Assembly: GCF_000802205.1 (NCBI RefSeq)
Contig: NZ_CP012850.1
Span: 186,001 to 250,000, forward strand
Direction of reading: 5' to 3'
Source: Candidatus Nitrosocosmicus oleophilus
GTDB taxonomy: Archaea; Thermoproteota; Nitrososphaeria; Nitrososphaerales; Nitrososphaeraceae
DNA: 64,000 nucleotides
The notes under the pieces are model-generated. The model was not told the origin of the DNA and made no database searches. It saw only the letters and a list, made by a program, of their open reading frames with translations. The number at the start of each line of letters is the position of its first letter. Positions within the stretch are counted from its first letter, which is position 1. The translations under genes and the position numbers were made by a program. Shown piece after piece: positions 28,586 to 37,446 of the stretch.

Positions 28586-28981
28586 TCAAATAGCTTCTTC
28601 GGAACCATAAAATACACTGGACTTTGTAATCAATCCATCTTGAAATTCAAATTTCTCAATAACAGATGTTCTATGTTTACCATCCAATGTTGCATAGTAT
28701 TCAAGTAGAATCTTGTTTTCTTGTATCAATACTTCTTTGGGCGTAAAATTCAGTGAAGGAAAGTTATTTTTCAAGGCTTTTAACCAATATTCCTCTAATT
28801 CTTTTTGGTTAGATATTTTTGATGAGGTGCGCTCTGGATATACAACTTTGACTTTAGGACTAGAGAATTCAATATTTTCCGAATACATAGATAAAACTGT
28901 TTTTATATCATGTTTATTCCAGCCATCAATCCAATTTTTCACATGTTGGTTTACAAATGATTCAGAAAGAGCCATATACAT
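28586..28981 (-). CDS. SnoaL-like (NTF2 fold) protein
   Basis: 131 residues; ATG at 28981 or 28975. Pattern of a SnoaL-like ketosteroid-isomerase fold: VKNWIDGWNKHDIKTVLSMY, D/E-I-E-F-S-S-P, then F-P-S-L-N-F-T-P-K-E and a final strand pair. Function unknown; convergent with the methyltransferase, ~100 bases apart. Confidence 0.85.
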   Translation of the reverse strand: MYMALSESFVNQHVKNWIDGWNKHDIKTVLSMYSENIEFSSPKVKVVYPERTSSKISNQKELEEYWLKALKNNFPSLNFTPKEVLIQENKILLEYYATLDGKHRTSVIEKFEFQDGLITKSSVFYGSEEAI

Positions 28982-29125
28982 CCTATTGTTATTCTTGATT
29001 CAAATATAATTTTTCGGAGCAAATAAAGATTTGATTTTGAAAAAATAATAGTCAGGTAGAAAGAAATTTAACAGTTCATTTGAACAGCACAAATGTAACA
29101 CGAACCCAATCGAGTCATTGCATAT

Positions 29126-29190
29126 TTACCATTATAGAGATCACTAAGTTTTGGCACGTGGGATATAATTCAAGGTTGAATAGAATCCAA
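29126..29190 (+). repeat. dispersed repeat, B-type
   Basis: TTTACCATTATAGAGATCAC, TTTTGGCACGTGGGATATA, then ATTCAAGGTTGAATAGAATC. Confidence 0.8.
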
Positions 29191-29298
29191 TTCTTATTAC
29201 TATTTTCAATGTAAATGATTAATGATTATCTATCCTTCTATTAGATAACGTTTATCCGGAGAATCATCTCGCCTTACGACTGAAGTTCACGACAAAAA

Positions 29299-29463
29299 TC
29301 ACCCAATCAAATATTTCCCGGTTCCACATGATTGACAACAACAATCATCTCCTTCTTTACAGTCATTGAGGACGTAGAATTTTACACATCTGCTACAAAA
29401 TACAAAATTAACTAGAATGCCATTCTTGTCTCTGGCCTTCAACATTTCCGCAGTTATCCGCAT
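29299..29463 (-). CDS. very small Zn-ribbon protein
   Basis: 54 residues from ATG at 29463. It contains V-F-C-S-R-C-V-K-F-Y and, 15 residues on, C-C-C-Q-S-C-G-T-G-K-Y: paired C-x-x-C knuckles spaced for one zinc ion. Too small to show up easily, but its Cys spacing makes it credible. Role unknown; perhaps nucleic acid binding. Confidence 0.6.
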   Translation of the reverse strand: MRITAEMLKARDKNGILVNFVFCSRCVKFYVLNDCKEGDDCCCQSCGTGKYLIG

Positions 29464-29649
29464 TTATTGTTATCAATCTTAAGAGTCCAATTATTAAATA
29501 TATGCGATATTTAACCTACTTGTCTTATCTTCTTTCATAAATATATACGACATTTATGTAATAGGTTCGTTTTATGATAAATATTTACCATTGTAAAGTA
29601 ACTACTATGATCATTGAGAAAAATAAATGTGTTCGTAGTGCTGTTTGTG

Positions 29650-29690
29650 ACTATTCGGGAGATATAATTCAAGGTTGAATAGAATTACAG
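29650..29690 (+). repeat. dispersed repeat, B-type
   Basis: TATTCGGGAGATATAATTC then AAGGTTGAATAGAATT. Here the flanks read AATTC/GAATT rather than GATTC/GAATC, keeping the pairing. Confidence 0.7.
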
Positions 29691-29927
29691 CATTTAATGA
29701 GATTCAATAATCAAAATTTGCTGTTTTAAAATATGACAACATAGGCAGAACCCAGTTTTGAAACACTAGGAGTGTGATTTCAACCCATTATAAAAACATG
29801 GAATCAAACTCTTCATGCAGATATTAAATATAAAGATGTAAGGAATTTGACGATTCTGTCATGATTTCGTATAAATAAGTAGGCAAACACTACAAAATCT
29901 CTTAAACTTTATTATATTACCAAAGAT

Positions 29928-29975
29928 ATGGCCCCAGGGGATTTAAACATGGTAGGTAAAAGGGTTCAATTACCA
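29928..29975 (+). repeat. degenerate dispersed repeat
   Basis: GGCCCCAGGGGATTTAAAC then ATGGTAGGTAAAAGGGTTC, a weak A-type match. Confidence 0.4.
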
Positions 29976-30024
29976 TACTTGTACTTAAAAGATATTCTGA
30001 CTGGATTTAACAACAAAGAGACAA

Positions 30025-30570
30025 TCATTCATTCAAATTAATATTATCTATTAATTTTTCATAGTATTCGCGGGAGTTTCCTATTTTATCAAATTTTTCT
30101 TTCTCCAGTCTGGTCAAATTGTCATTTACTAGTGTTTCTTGGTCATTAAGTAACATATCAGCCATAACAAAAAGTCTTTGGTTTTCCTTTGATATATGAA
30201 GGGAAACATGTTGAACATACTCATCAATGTTTTTTACAAGTTCGGCTTGTTCTCCTGAAGCGATATAAATTTTAGTTGAACTGATTATCGAGTTTGCAAG
30301 CTCTTTAGTTATCTCATGTTCGTATAACATTCTTGCTATGGGACCTCCTTCTCTGGGCATACCTTTTTTTTCCAAGGTTGGAAACAGTGATTCCTCCTCC
30401 TTGCCATGATGACAGGTATTTGTAAAATTGATTGAAAAATCAATTGCTTGATTTAGAATTGAATCGGGTATTTGTTTCCCGTTCTTTAACAATAATGAAA
30501 TAGTCTTTAATGCGCTGATCATTTTTTCAATTAAAGCATGATCCCTTCTTAGTGATTCTGTGGCTGACAT
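30025..30570 (-). CDS. hemerythrin-domain protein
   Basis: 181 residues; ATG start. Hemerythrin HHE-type four-helix bundle: R-R-D-H11-A-L-I, T-C-H54-H55-G-K-E-E-E, L-Y-E-H85-E-I, and H121-V-S-L-H125-I-S-K-E-N. These His/Glu residues bind a di-iron centre. Likely oxygen, NO or iron sensing or repair. Monocistronic. Confidence 0.92.
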   Translation of the reverse strand: MSATESLRRDHALIEKMISALKTISLLLKNGKQIPDSILNQAIDFSINFTNTCHHGKEEESLFPTLEKKGMPREGGPIARMLYEHEITKELANSIISSTKIYIASGEQAELVKNIDEYVQHVSLHISKENQRLFVMADMLLNDQETLVNDNLTRLEKEKFDKIGNSREYYEKLIDNINLNE

Positions 30571-30751
30571 ATATTACTAAACGCTTAATTTCTTTTATAA
30601 TGGTTTAGTTCTGATTTCTTAAATTTTTGTCTTCTTAAGGCTATCCAATCTTTGTTTTATACACTAAACATATGAATTATGAGAAATGCTCAAATTTAAT
30701 GAGGCTGAACAAGGGATAGCCTTTTACGCAACTACAATGCAAAAGGAGTCA

Positions 30752-30830
30752 TAATAATATTCCCTAGTAAAGTATCAGTAAGTTTGGACATTTGGGGATT
30801 GAGTTCCCAGTGGTAGTAGGATTCTACCAT
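30752..30830 (+). repeat. dispersed repeat, A-type
   Basis: AGTATCAGTAAGTTTGGAC, ATTTGGGGATTGAGTTCCC, AGTGGTAGTAGGATTCTA. A well-preserved copy in the 530-base gap 30571-31104. Confidence 0.85.
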
Positions 30831-31104
30831 ATTCAGTGAACCAGTGTATTGATAAACAAGTATTTGGTCAATTCTTTGTAAGATTACAAATGTATGATCA
30901 TGGATTTGAACATTAATCAGACTCATGAAATGAAACTCCTGTACATACCTAAATACTAGATCAATACGAATTTTCACTTACTAGTTCGTACTTTTAACAT
31001 TATTATAATTCAGTATTCCATGAAATATTGACTAACATTCAATATCATTATTTGTTTTTATATCACAATATCCAATAGAAATTGCATAGGGAGGTATAGT
31101 ATTA

Positions 31105-32055
31105 TTGTCCAGAGATATGGCAAATACAAACAAAGATTCTGATTTAATAAAAGTAATAACTGGTTCTGAAAACATCACTAATTTTATGTTACAAAGCTAT
31201 CCTAGAGCAAAAGCAATAATGGACACCTGTTATGATCTAATGGGGCCAGGTATCATATCTACAGATAAGCGGATAATGAATGCGGTATTGGATTTGATAA
31301 ATAGGGGTATCAAAATACGACTGATCACCGACATTACAAAAGAGAACGTGGAGTATTGCAAGGAGCTATTAAAGGTCTCTGAAATACGCCACATCGAAGG
31401 AATCAAAGGAAACTTTGGCATAATAGATGAATCAGAGTATGTAATTCATCTTATAAGTAAAGAATCTGAGGCCCCAAGTCAAATCATTTATAGCAATGAT
31501 ATTCGATCTGCTGAGGCACAGCAATTCCTATTTAATACTCTATGGAAAAGTGCCATACCAATAGAAGAGAGAATAAAAGAAATAGAACAAGGTAAAACAC
31601 GCGAATTTATCGAGACCTTGAGAGACTACGAGGAAATTGAAAAAATCTATCTGGAAATGGTAATGACTTCAACCAAGGAATTACTCTTGCTGTTCCCAAC
31701 TGTGAACGCATTCCATCGTATAGAAAGAAGGGAACTGATTTCGTCACTAAAGAAGATTGCGAATAGAGGAGTTCAAATCAAAATTCTCACCCCAATGGAC
31801 AAAGAAATAAAAAAATTAGCCAATACAATGTTTGATCTAATTGAAATTAATTCGGTCGCATCTCAACAAGGAATTAATTCAACCATCATAGTATCAGATA
31901 ACAAGTCATCTCTTGTCATAGAACTCAAAGATGACAGCAAAAACATCTTCAGAGAAGCAAATGGTTTAGGCATTTATTCAAATAGTGTATCCAGTGTTTG
32001 GACACATACGACAATATTTGAAAACCTATGGGTTCATTCCGCTTCTACAATATAA
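31105..32055 (+). CDS. stand-alone sensor-like domain protein of archaeal signalling families
   Basis: 316 residues. The TTG start at 31105 is supported by a GGGAGGT ribosome-binding site at 31089-31095, rather than ATG at 31117. Two similar alpha/beta halves: a first with I-K-I-R-L-I-T-D-I-T-K-E-N and G-N-F-G-I-I-D-E-S-E-Y, a second with QIKILTPMDKE and S-S-L-V-I-E-L-K-D. This looks like the input region found in front of histidine kinases in Nitrososphaera-type archaea (PLD/TrmB-sensor-like), but no kinase domain follows. A decayed paralogue is at 45274-46015. Confidence 0.7.
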   Translation: MSRDMANTNKDSDLIKVITGSENITNFMLQSYPRAKAIMDTCYDLMGPGIISTDKRIMNAVLDLINRGIKIRLITDITKENVEYCKELLKVSEIRHIEGIKGNFGIIDESEYVIHLISKESEAPSQIIYSNDIRSAEAQQFLFNTLWKSAIPIEERIKEIEQGKTREFIETLRDYEEIEKIYLEMVMTSTKELLLLFPTVNAFHRIERRELISSLKKIANRGVQIKILTPMDKEIKKLANTMFDLIEINSVASQQGINSTIIVSDNKSSLVIELKDDSKNIFREANGLGIYSNSVSSVWTHTTIFENLWVHSASTI

Positions 32056-32129
32056 CACTTGAATAATGCTCCGGGTCTGAATTTCCTATTGATTAATACT
32101 CCACGATCAATATTTTTATATTAATATTT

Positions 32130-32198
32130 AGTCAATATATTCTTTAAAGGATCAGTTTGGGCACTTGGGGATTAAGATCCCAGTGGTAGTGGAGTTTT
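32130..32198 (+). repeat. dispersed repeat, A-type
   Basis: AGTTTGGGCACTTGGGGATT, AAGATCCCAGTGGTAGTGGA. The GGGAT-TAAG-ATCCC hairpin differs from GGGGA..TTCCC elsewhere but still pairs. It lies just past the 3' end of the orphan gene at 32244, as at 51.5 kb. Confidence 0.82.
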
Positions 32199-32243
32199 TT
32201 ATAGTAATTTGAGGATATCACATTTTTTAAACGATAACTGGAC

Positions 32244-32513
32244 TTAAACCTGATTTGTATCCTTAATATGCTTTCTAATCCTTGACCATGCTTGTTTAGT
32301 TGTATTATCCATAGGTCGAATATCTGATTCTTTAAGTTTCCCATAATGATCAAATTCTCGAGCAAGTGCTGATTGTATTCTATTTAGAACCTCTAGTCGA
32401 TCAGTTCCTACAATCACAGATTCAGTGGTATTTATTCCAAAATCATCAAGAATCTCTTCAGATTGGTTTATGATTAGATTCAAGAACAAATACGATGCCG
32501 GCTTATTTTTCAA
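32244..32513 (-). CDS. orphan protein, divergent third copy
   Basis: 89 residues from TTG at 32513. From residue 19 it matches the 103-aa orphan proteins at 51613 and 61422 (EEILDDFGINTTESVIVGTD ... R-L-E-V-L-N-R-I-Q-S-A ... K-Q-A-W-S-R-I-R-K-H), but the N-terminus is unrelated. Possibly a truncated or recombined copy. Predicted helical; no known family. Confidence 0.6.
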   Translation of the reverse strand: MKNKPASYLFLNLIINQSEEILDDFGINTTESVIVGTDRLEVLNRIQSALAREFDHYGKLKESDIRPMDNTTKQAWSRIRKHIKDTNQV

Positions 32514-32700
32514 AAATTTCTCATAGGTAAAAAAATCATCAGATGTCTTTACACTTCTGATGAACTATTTCCTTATCAGCCTTTGTTTTGGATTTGTTTT
32601 GAGAAGAAATCCAAAATCTAAAAGTTTAAAAGAAAGATATAATAAATTAAGTTATCAACAAAGTGAATCGAAAATGTTAATTGGAGATAACATATAAAAA

Positions 32701-32988
32701 ATGCCACAAAGATGTAAAGGTACTTGTCAACAACTCTTAGAGTACAACGACGATTTGGACATAGAAGTTAGAAAATATATTCGATATGGTTACTTAAACG
32801 GATATAAACGATGTTCTATTTGTGAAGTTTTTATAAAATCATTAAATCCTAGTAACATGAAATGTTTTTGCTGTGGTGTACAGCTAAGATCGAGACCTTA
32901 TAAATCAACACTAAAGGAAAATTTCAGAAACTCATTGAATAACAATAACCAATGTGGGATAAAGAAATCGATAACGATATCTACATGA
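32701..32988 (+). CDS. small Zn-ribbon protein
   Basis: 95 residues; ATG start. Zinc knuckles: R-C-K-G-T-C at the N-terminus, R-C-S-I-C-E-V-F-I (about 37-45) and K-C-F-C-C-G-V-Q-L-R (about 54-63). The pattern is typical of small zinc proteins of this lineage. Basic C-terminus. Function unknown. Confidence 0.75.
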   Translation: MPQRCKGTCQQLLEYNDDLDIEVRKYIRYGYLNGYKRCSICEVFIKSLNPSNMKCFCCGVQLRSRPYKSTLKENFRNSLNNNNQCGIKKSITIST

Positions 32989-33269
32989 AAAGATTTTGTA
33001 CTCAATTCTAGCCTAATACACGGATAGAAAAATTGAGTATCAAACCGGGGTTATATTTCATGAAGGGATTGCAGGCTTACCTATGAATGAAAGATGTTTG
33101 TGAAAGTGTTAGATGACTCAGACATAGATTGTTTTGATCGAACTATTTAGGATTGAAATATTAAACTTACTATAATCTACCCTCGCCAATCAATTTTTCT
33201 TCTTTTTTGCGTTTTCACATCAAACCTTTGACATATAAAGTTATATACTAGTGTTTTGTGATTATCTAC

Positions 33270-33491
33270 ATGATGCAAGACACACAAAAGGCAATCAATG
33301 TCGAACAACAACAATATCCAATAATCTATTGCAATGTTTGCAATTCACTGATAATCAAAAGAGCCTCTTGTAATTGCTGCGGACTTGACTATTGTACTTT
33401 TCATCATTTACAACATCTCATAAACATTGGAGCAGTGCCACGAGATACAGACATTGCGGACTTTAGAAAACAGATGGAAAGTATAAAATAA
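33270..33491 (+). CDS. small zinc-finger protein
   Basis: 73 residues from ATG at 33270 (GTG at 33258 would add four). Y-C-N-V-C-N-S-L ... C-N-C-C-G-L-D-Y-C-T-F-H-H-L-Q-H gives two C-x-x-C knuckles followed by C and His ligands. The second of two neighbouring Zn proteins in the same direction, separated by ~280 bases. Confidence 0.65.
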   Translation: MMQDTQKAINVEQQQYPIIYCNVCNSLIIKRASCNCCGLDYCTFHHLQHLINIGAVPRDTDIADFRKQMESIK

Positions 33492-33675
33492 CATATTTTT
33501 TTAAAATAAATGATGTTCCTTGTGTTATTTTTGATAAATTCATCCACAAGCTTTATTGGAGAATAACTAATGAGCATCAAAGAACGACGATACTGCATTA
33601 ATTAATGAAAAATATCCCCCTATAGTACACTGATCGATTAAAAGTTAAATTTAGATACAAAGCGTTATCTTCAGT

Positions 33676-33740
33676 CTGATTCAGAGTAACAATCTGGGTG
33701 CGTGGGGATTAAGTTCCCAGTGAATGTGGGATCCTATAGC
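33676..33740 (+). repeat. dispersed repeat, A-type
   Basis: AGAGTAACAATCTGGGTGCG, TGGGGATTAAGTTCCCAGTG, then AATGTGGGATCCTATAG. Confidence 0.85.
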
Positions 33741-33795
33741 ATGAATCTATGTATTATCACATAATACACTTCAAAACAAAAAAAAATTTAAAAAT

Positions 33796-33918
33796 TTAGG
33801 CTGTTAAGGGTTTTTCTTCTGCCTTTCTAAATTCTGATTGTTGTTGGATTGTTTTCTTTTCTTTTTCTATCGTATTCTCTTGTTCTTCTTCTAGGGGCAG
33901 TTCATAATCACAGCACAT
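33796..33918 (-). CDS. small charged protein
   Basis: 40 residues from ATG at 33918: M-C-C-D-Y-E-L-P-L-E-E-E-Q then Lys/Gln/Glu-rich. The N-terminal C-C-D may bind metal. It lies alone in an otherwise gene-free 960-base stretch. Function unknown. Confidence 0.45.
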   Translation of the reverse strand: MCCDYELPLEEEQENTIEKEKKTIQQQSEFRKAEEKPLTA

Positions 33919-34092
33919 GAAATGAATTAGAAAACATCGTATATATAATTATAATAAAAAAGATGCGAGACTTTATGGATACCACTTTGAAACTGATAAA
34001 CCTTGATTTACTCACAACGGTTTTGCACGTTTTGGTATATGTCTATAATTTACTCATCCTAGTCCTCCTGCTTAACTTGATTACTTTTCAAA

Positions 34093-34128
34093 TACGGGGA
34101 TATACAATGCAAGATTGAATATAATCTA
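34093..34128 (+). repeat. dispersed repeat, B-type
   Basis: ATACGGGGATATACAATGC then AAGATTGAATATAATC. Confidence 0.7.
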
Positions 34129-34304
34129 TTTTCTACAAATTGATTGACAGCATAATGAATTAATATTTCTTAATCGTTAGTATGGGTCGGTTTTGGATGT
34201 GGAGCATGTTTGTCTGTAAACCTCATTAAAACATAATAAATAATGATCACTTGATAATTTATCTCAAAATTTGTGATATGAGGAGTATGAATAAACTTTT
34301 TGAT

Positions 34305-34345
34305 ATGGACACGAGGGGATACGGTTCAAGGTTGAATATGATCCG
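34305..34345 (+). repeat. dispersed repeat, B-type
   Basis: GGACACGAGGGGATACGGTT, CAAGGTTGAATATGATCC. Confidence 0.8.
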
Positions 34346-34451
34346 ATAAATAAAATATTGAAATCCATTACAATCGAAGGTTCCTTACTACCAACGAGCC
34401 ACAATCTTATACCCATTATATAATATTATGAACATTACAATTTGAAAGAAA

Positions 34452-34709
34452 ATGAAGGAAATTTTTGTTTTTACAAGTTTGGTGCTGTCATTTGTGTTGA
34501 CAGCCTCGTTAACAAGCATTTCATTGGGCCAGATGGCATTAGCCCAAGACCTGTCCAGTCTTAAAGATCATGCAACAAAGTTACTCACGGGAAATGACAA
34601 TAGTCAGAGAACAGATAATATGTCAGAATCAGCATCCGATAATTCTACCTCATCTGACTCCTCATTAACACAGAGAGCAACCGATGCATTAGGTGCATTC
34701 TTAAAATAG
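34452..34709 (+). CDS. small secreted protein
   Basis: 85 residues; ATG start. Clear signal peptide (VFTSLVLSFVLTASLTSISL, cleavage near A-L-A-Q). The mature 50 residues are a short helix (SLKDHATKLLTG), a Ser/Asp/Asn linker and a second helix (TQRATDALGAFL). Unknown function. Confidence 0.7.
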   Translation: MKEIFVFTSLVLSFVLTASLTSISLGQMALAQDLSSLKDHATKLLTGNDNSQRTDNMSESASDNSTSSDSSLTQRATDALGAFLK

Positions 34710-34854
34710 AATACTTGGATCAAAATCTATAAAGGATTTTATTTATCTTTAACTATTATTTTGATGCCTCTCAAATTCTAGAAGTATAATAGTTTTTTAT
34801 TGATTGTCATATTCTTTCTGAGCAGTGGATGATGACAAGCCTATACAAAATACG

Positions 34855-34940
34855 ATCTGAATTGATAATCATTACCAGATAAAAGAACAGTGAGTTTGGA
34901 CGCGTGGGGATTAGGGTCCCAGTGGTAGTAGGATTCTAAT
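34855..34940 (+). repeat. dispersed repeat, A-type (well preserved)
   Basis: AATCATTACCAGATAAAAGA, AGTTTGGACGCGTGGGGATT, AGGGTCCCAGTGGTAGTAGG, then ATTCTAATG. Confidence 0.88.
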
Positions 34941-35028
34941 GTAATCTGCATGTGGCATTTTATTTCCGGTAATCGATAAAGAAATAATGCTTCTTTAAGT
35001 TATAATATTATCTTCAATGGGGAGACTG

Positions 35029-35475
35029 TTACAATCCTTGTTTTTTTAACTTAAAAATTTTATCATATTTCTGAAATATCTTATAACCAGATTTTACAAA
35101 TTTAGTTGATTTGTAAATTTTTACAGATGGTTTGAAAAATTTTAAAGGAAATAAGACGGGTATAAGAATAGTCAAAAGAATATCTAACCAATACTTTTTT
35201 AAAAAATAACTCAAATCTTTATCTACATATAGATATTTAATAAAGAGATCTACTGATAGCAATAAAAACAGGAGCCAGGGGACAAACTCAAAGTAAACTT
35301 TGTATTCCTTTGGTATAGGTACAATAGATTCACTCATTCCAAACAATTCATAATCATAGGACAAAAAACCAATAACTAATAAAATTAACAATGCAAATAT
35401 CGCTAGATCATTGACAATAAGTAATTTCTGAACCTTCCGCATTGTTATATCTCGAATACAATTTACACAGTACAT
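35029..35475 (-). CDS. small membrane protein, voltage-sensor-like
   Basis: 148 residues; ATG at 35475. Three to four hydrophobic helices, with a Lys-rich C-terminus (F-F-K-P-S-V-K-I-Y-K-S-T-K-F-V-K-S). The layout recalls the voltage-sensor part of ion channels, but the regular Arg ladder and pore loop are missing. An N-terminal C-V-N-C could bind metal. Function unknown. Confidence 0.6.
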   Translation of the reverse strand: MYCVNCIRDITMRKVQKLLIVNDLAIFALLILLVIGFLSYDYELFGMSESIVPIPKEYKVYFEFVPWLLFLLLSVDLFIKYLYVDKDLSYFLKKYWLDILLTILIPVLFPLKFFKPSVKIYKSTKFVKSGYKIFQKYDKIFKLKKQGL

Positions 35476-35714
35476 AATATAATCAGATGGTTAAGATATA
35501 GATCTCAATTTTGAAAATAATGGATTTATCAAAGTCCGACATACTAATAGTGATAGTAATGATACAAAGTAATTTTGATAAAGTCGAGTCGTTTGTTGTT
35601 GCCTTTCACTAGGATTTGAGAATTTACAATAGAAATATTAAGTTTAATCAATTATTCAAAATTAACAAAGTTACTATCACCCCGGGTATCAAAATATTTA
35701 TCTTGGGTTGAATA

Positions 35715-35750
35715 TGCGAGGGTATGATTCAAGGTTGAATATAACCCATC
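35715..35750 (+). repeat. dispersed repeat, B-type
   Basis: TGCGAGGGTATGATTCAAGG then TTGAATATAACCC. No other feature in 35476-35975. Confidence 0.7.
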
Positions 35751-35975
35751 CATTTGGTAATGTTCTCTCAAAATCCAGTATGGAACTATCTTTATTATTT
35801 GACGCTGTTTGAGAAATTGTCATTCAATCACTTATCGATTACATCATTAGTGCGTCAATTCTAATCTATCATTTATGCTCAATATACCAATCTTCTGTAG
35901 AGATAATTTAAGAGAAAGCAATTCTTTGAGAAAAACTACTATTAGAAAAGCTTACAGAAATATTACAATAACGGA

Positions 35976-36258
35976 TTAAGCACAAAATGCTATTTCGTAT
36001 CTTGAAAATGATTCTGCAGTGAATTTAATATCTCCTGATATTGTAATTGCTTTTCCATTACCTGGACATTGATGAAGGTAATCACCATTTGTATCTTGTT
36101 GACCTAATCTACTTTGTTGATCGAGTCATAAAGGTATTTTGGGATGAAGCATTGGGAATATTATCCAATATAATTGGAATTAGACCAAGGGTCGATGCGA
36201 TAGCTATCACGAAAATCATTTTTTCATTGTGTTTGTATTTTCTATTCAACCTATCCAT
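35976..36258 (-). pseudogene. small secreted protein gene with one frameshift
   Basis: The first 40 codons from ATG at 36258 form a signal peptide (MIFVIAIASTLGLIPIIL then N-A-S-S-Q). The frame then breaks near 36115-36130, and a second frame continues with Q-D-T-N-G-D-Y-L-H-Q-C-P-G-N-G-K-A-I-T-I-S-G ... A-F-C-A to a stop at 35976. Together they make a plausible ~93-residue exported protein with two Cys. A one-base difference would restore it. The opposite-strand frame here is therefore a shadow. Confidence 0.55.
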
Positions 36259-36488
36259 ATAAGTTGGGTTCTATATAATACGGGTAAATAATTTTTTTGC
36301 CGTAATTGGCTATCTTTAATGAATAGGAAGATAACTGAAGATCTAAAAGAGAGAATAGATAAAAACGGATTTCCAGTAGATTTTATATTTTGTTGTAATT
36401 ACGTTACATTCATCTCAATAGCCAAAAATAGAATAGGTGATGATGTTATCTGTATCTAATGTAGAACTGATAAATTTATTACTTGAAT

Positions 36489-36818
36489 TTATCCGAGATT
36501 AATATCTACATCACCTAAAGCTGCTCTCTTAATTTGAAAGTAATTTGCATAATTGAATTTAATGATTTCAGAATCTTCATGATAAATATATACTATCTTT
36601 TCATCCGATAACTGAATTATTCTATATTGTGGGAATTTAATACCCTTTCTGATAAATATCAAATTAGTTTCTGCCCTTTCGTCAAACTTATCGACATGAG
36701 GATGCAATGATAAATTCATACCCACCATATCTATAACTAATTCGTGTGTTGTATTACTAAAGGAGAAATAATTATATGGTTTGTTTGAATCTGTAAATTC
36801 AACTAATGTTTCTAACAT
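36489..36818 (-). CDS. hypothetical protein
   Basis: 109 residues; ATG start. Beta-rich (HELVIDMVGMNLSLHPHVDK, K-F-P-Q-Y-R-I-I-Q-L). No family recognised. Preceded by a TATA-like ATATATAATT. Confidence 0.55.
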   Translation of the reverse strand: MLETLVEFTDSNKPYNYFSFSNTTHELVIDMVGMNLSLHPHVDKFDERAETNLIFIRKGIKFPQYRIIQLSDEKIVYIYHEDSEIIKFNYANYFQIKRAALGDVDINLG

Positions 36819-37182
36819 GAGTTAGATGTATGTAATCATGATATATAATTCCAGCACAATAAAGTATACTTTTGATGTCAAACTAATCATGATAAAGAAT
36901 ATTCCGATGCTATTCTATAATAATCCCTAAAGATCTGTGTATTATTTCGCTCGATATAATTGCCTATCCGTGGTAATAGTAATAACAAAACAAAAACGAC
37001 AACTAGAAAAACTCGAAGGGATAAAAAGCCAAGAATTGATTTGTTAGATTTTATTGATGACAATATAGGAATATCCAAAATAGTTTCTATCAAACTGAAT
37101 TCCTTTATTCAAGAAAACCTTATGTTTTCAAAACTATTTTGTATTAAGTTAACTGGAGGGTTAGGAGGAAGAGTCGAATTCA

Positions 37183-37385
37183 TATCATATCATTACTATT
37201 ATAGAGATCACGTGGTTTGGGGCGCGTGGGGATACGATTCAGGTTTGAATAGAATCTAGGGATAATTTGACATATGTAACAGGAAAAAAGTTTTGTTCCG
37301 TTGAGTCATAATAGCATTACCAAATAATATATCATTAAGGTTGGATGCGTGGGGACTATTTGAGTCTCCTCTATATAAAGTTGAT
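37183..37385 (+). repeat. composite dispersed repeat, B-type then degenerate unit
   Basis: CATTACTATTATAGAGATCA, TTTGGGGCGCGTGGGGATAC, B-type with GTTTGAATAGAATC, then the composite linker (CATAATAGCATTACC, AATATATCATTAAGG) and a second core GGATGCGTGGGGACTATTTG. Little else in 36819-37446. Confidence 0.82.
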
Positions 37386-37446
37386 ATAGGTTAAATTTAT
37401 AGCGTTATTAAAGATGTTTGGAAATCCAATTCCTTTGTCTCCATGA

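Noticed and set aside
36047-36262. 71-codon + frame
   Set aside because: It is the shadow of the frameshifted secreted gene on the minus strand.
36887-37259. Overlapping frames on both strands (68 and 99 codons)
   Set aside because: They contradict each other; the + frame runs into a B-type repeat and neither has a family match.
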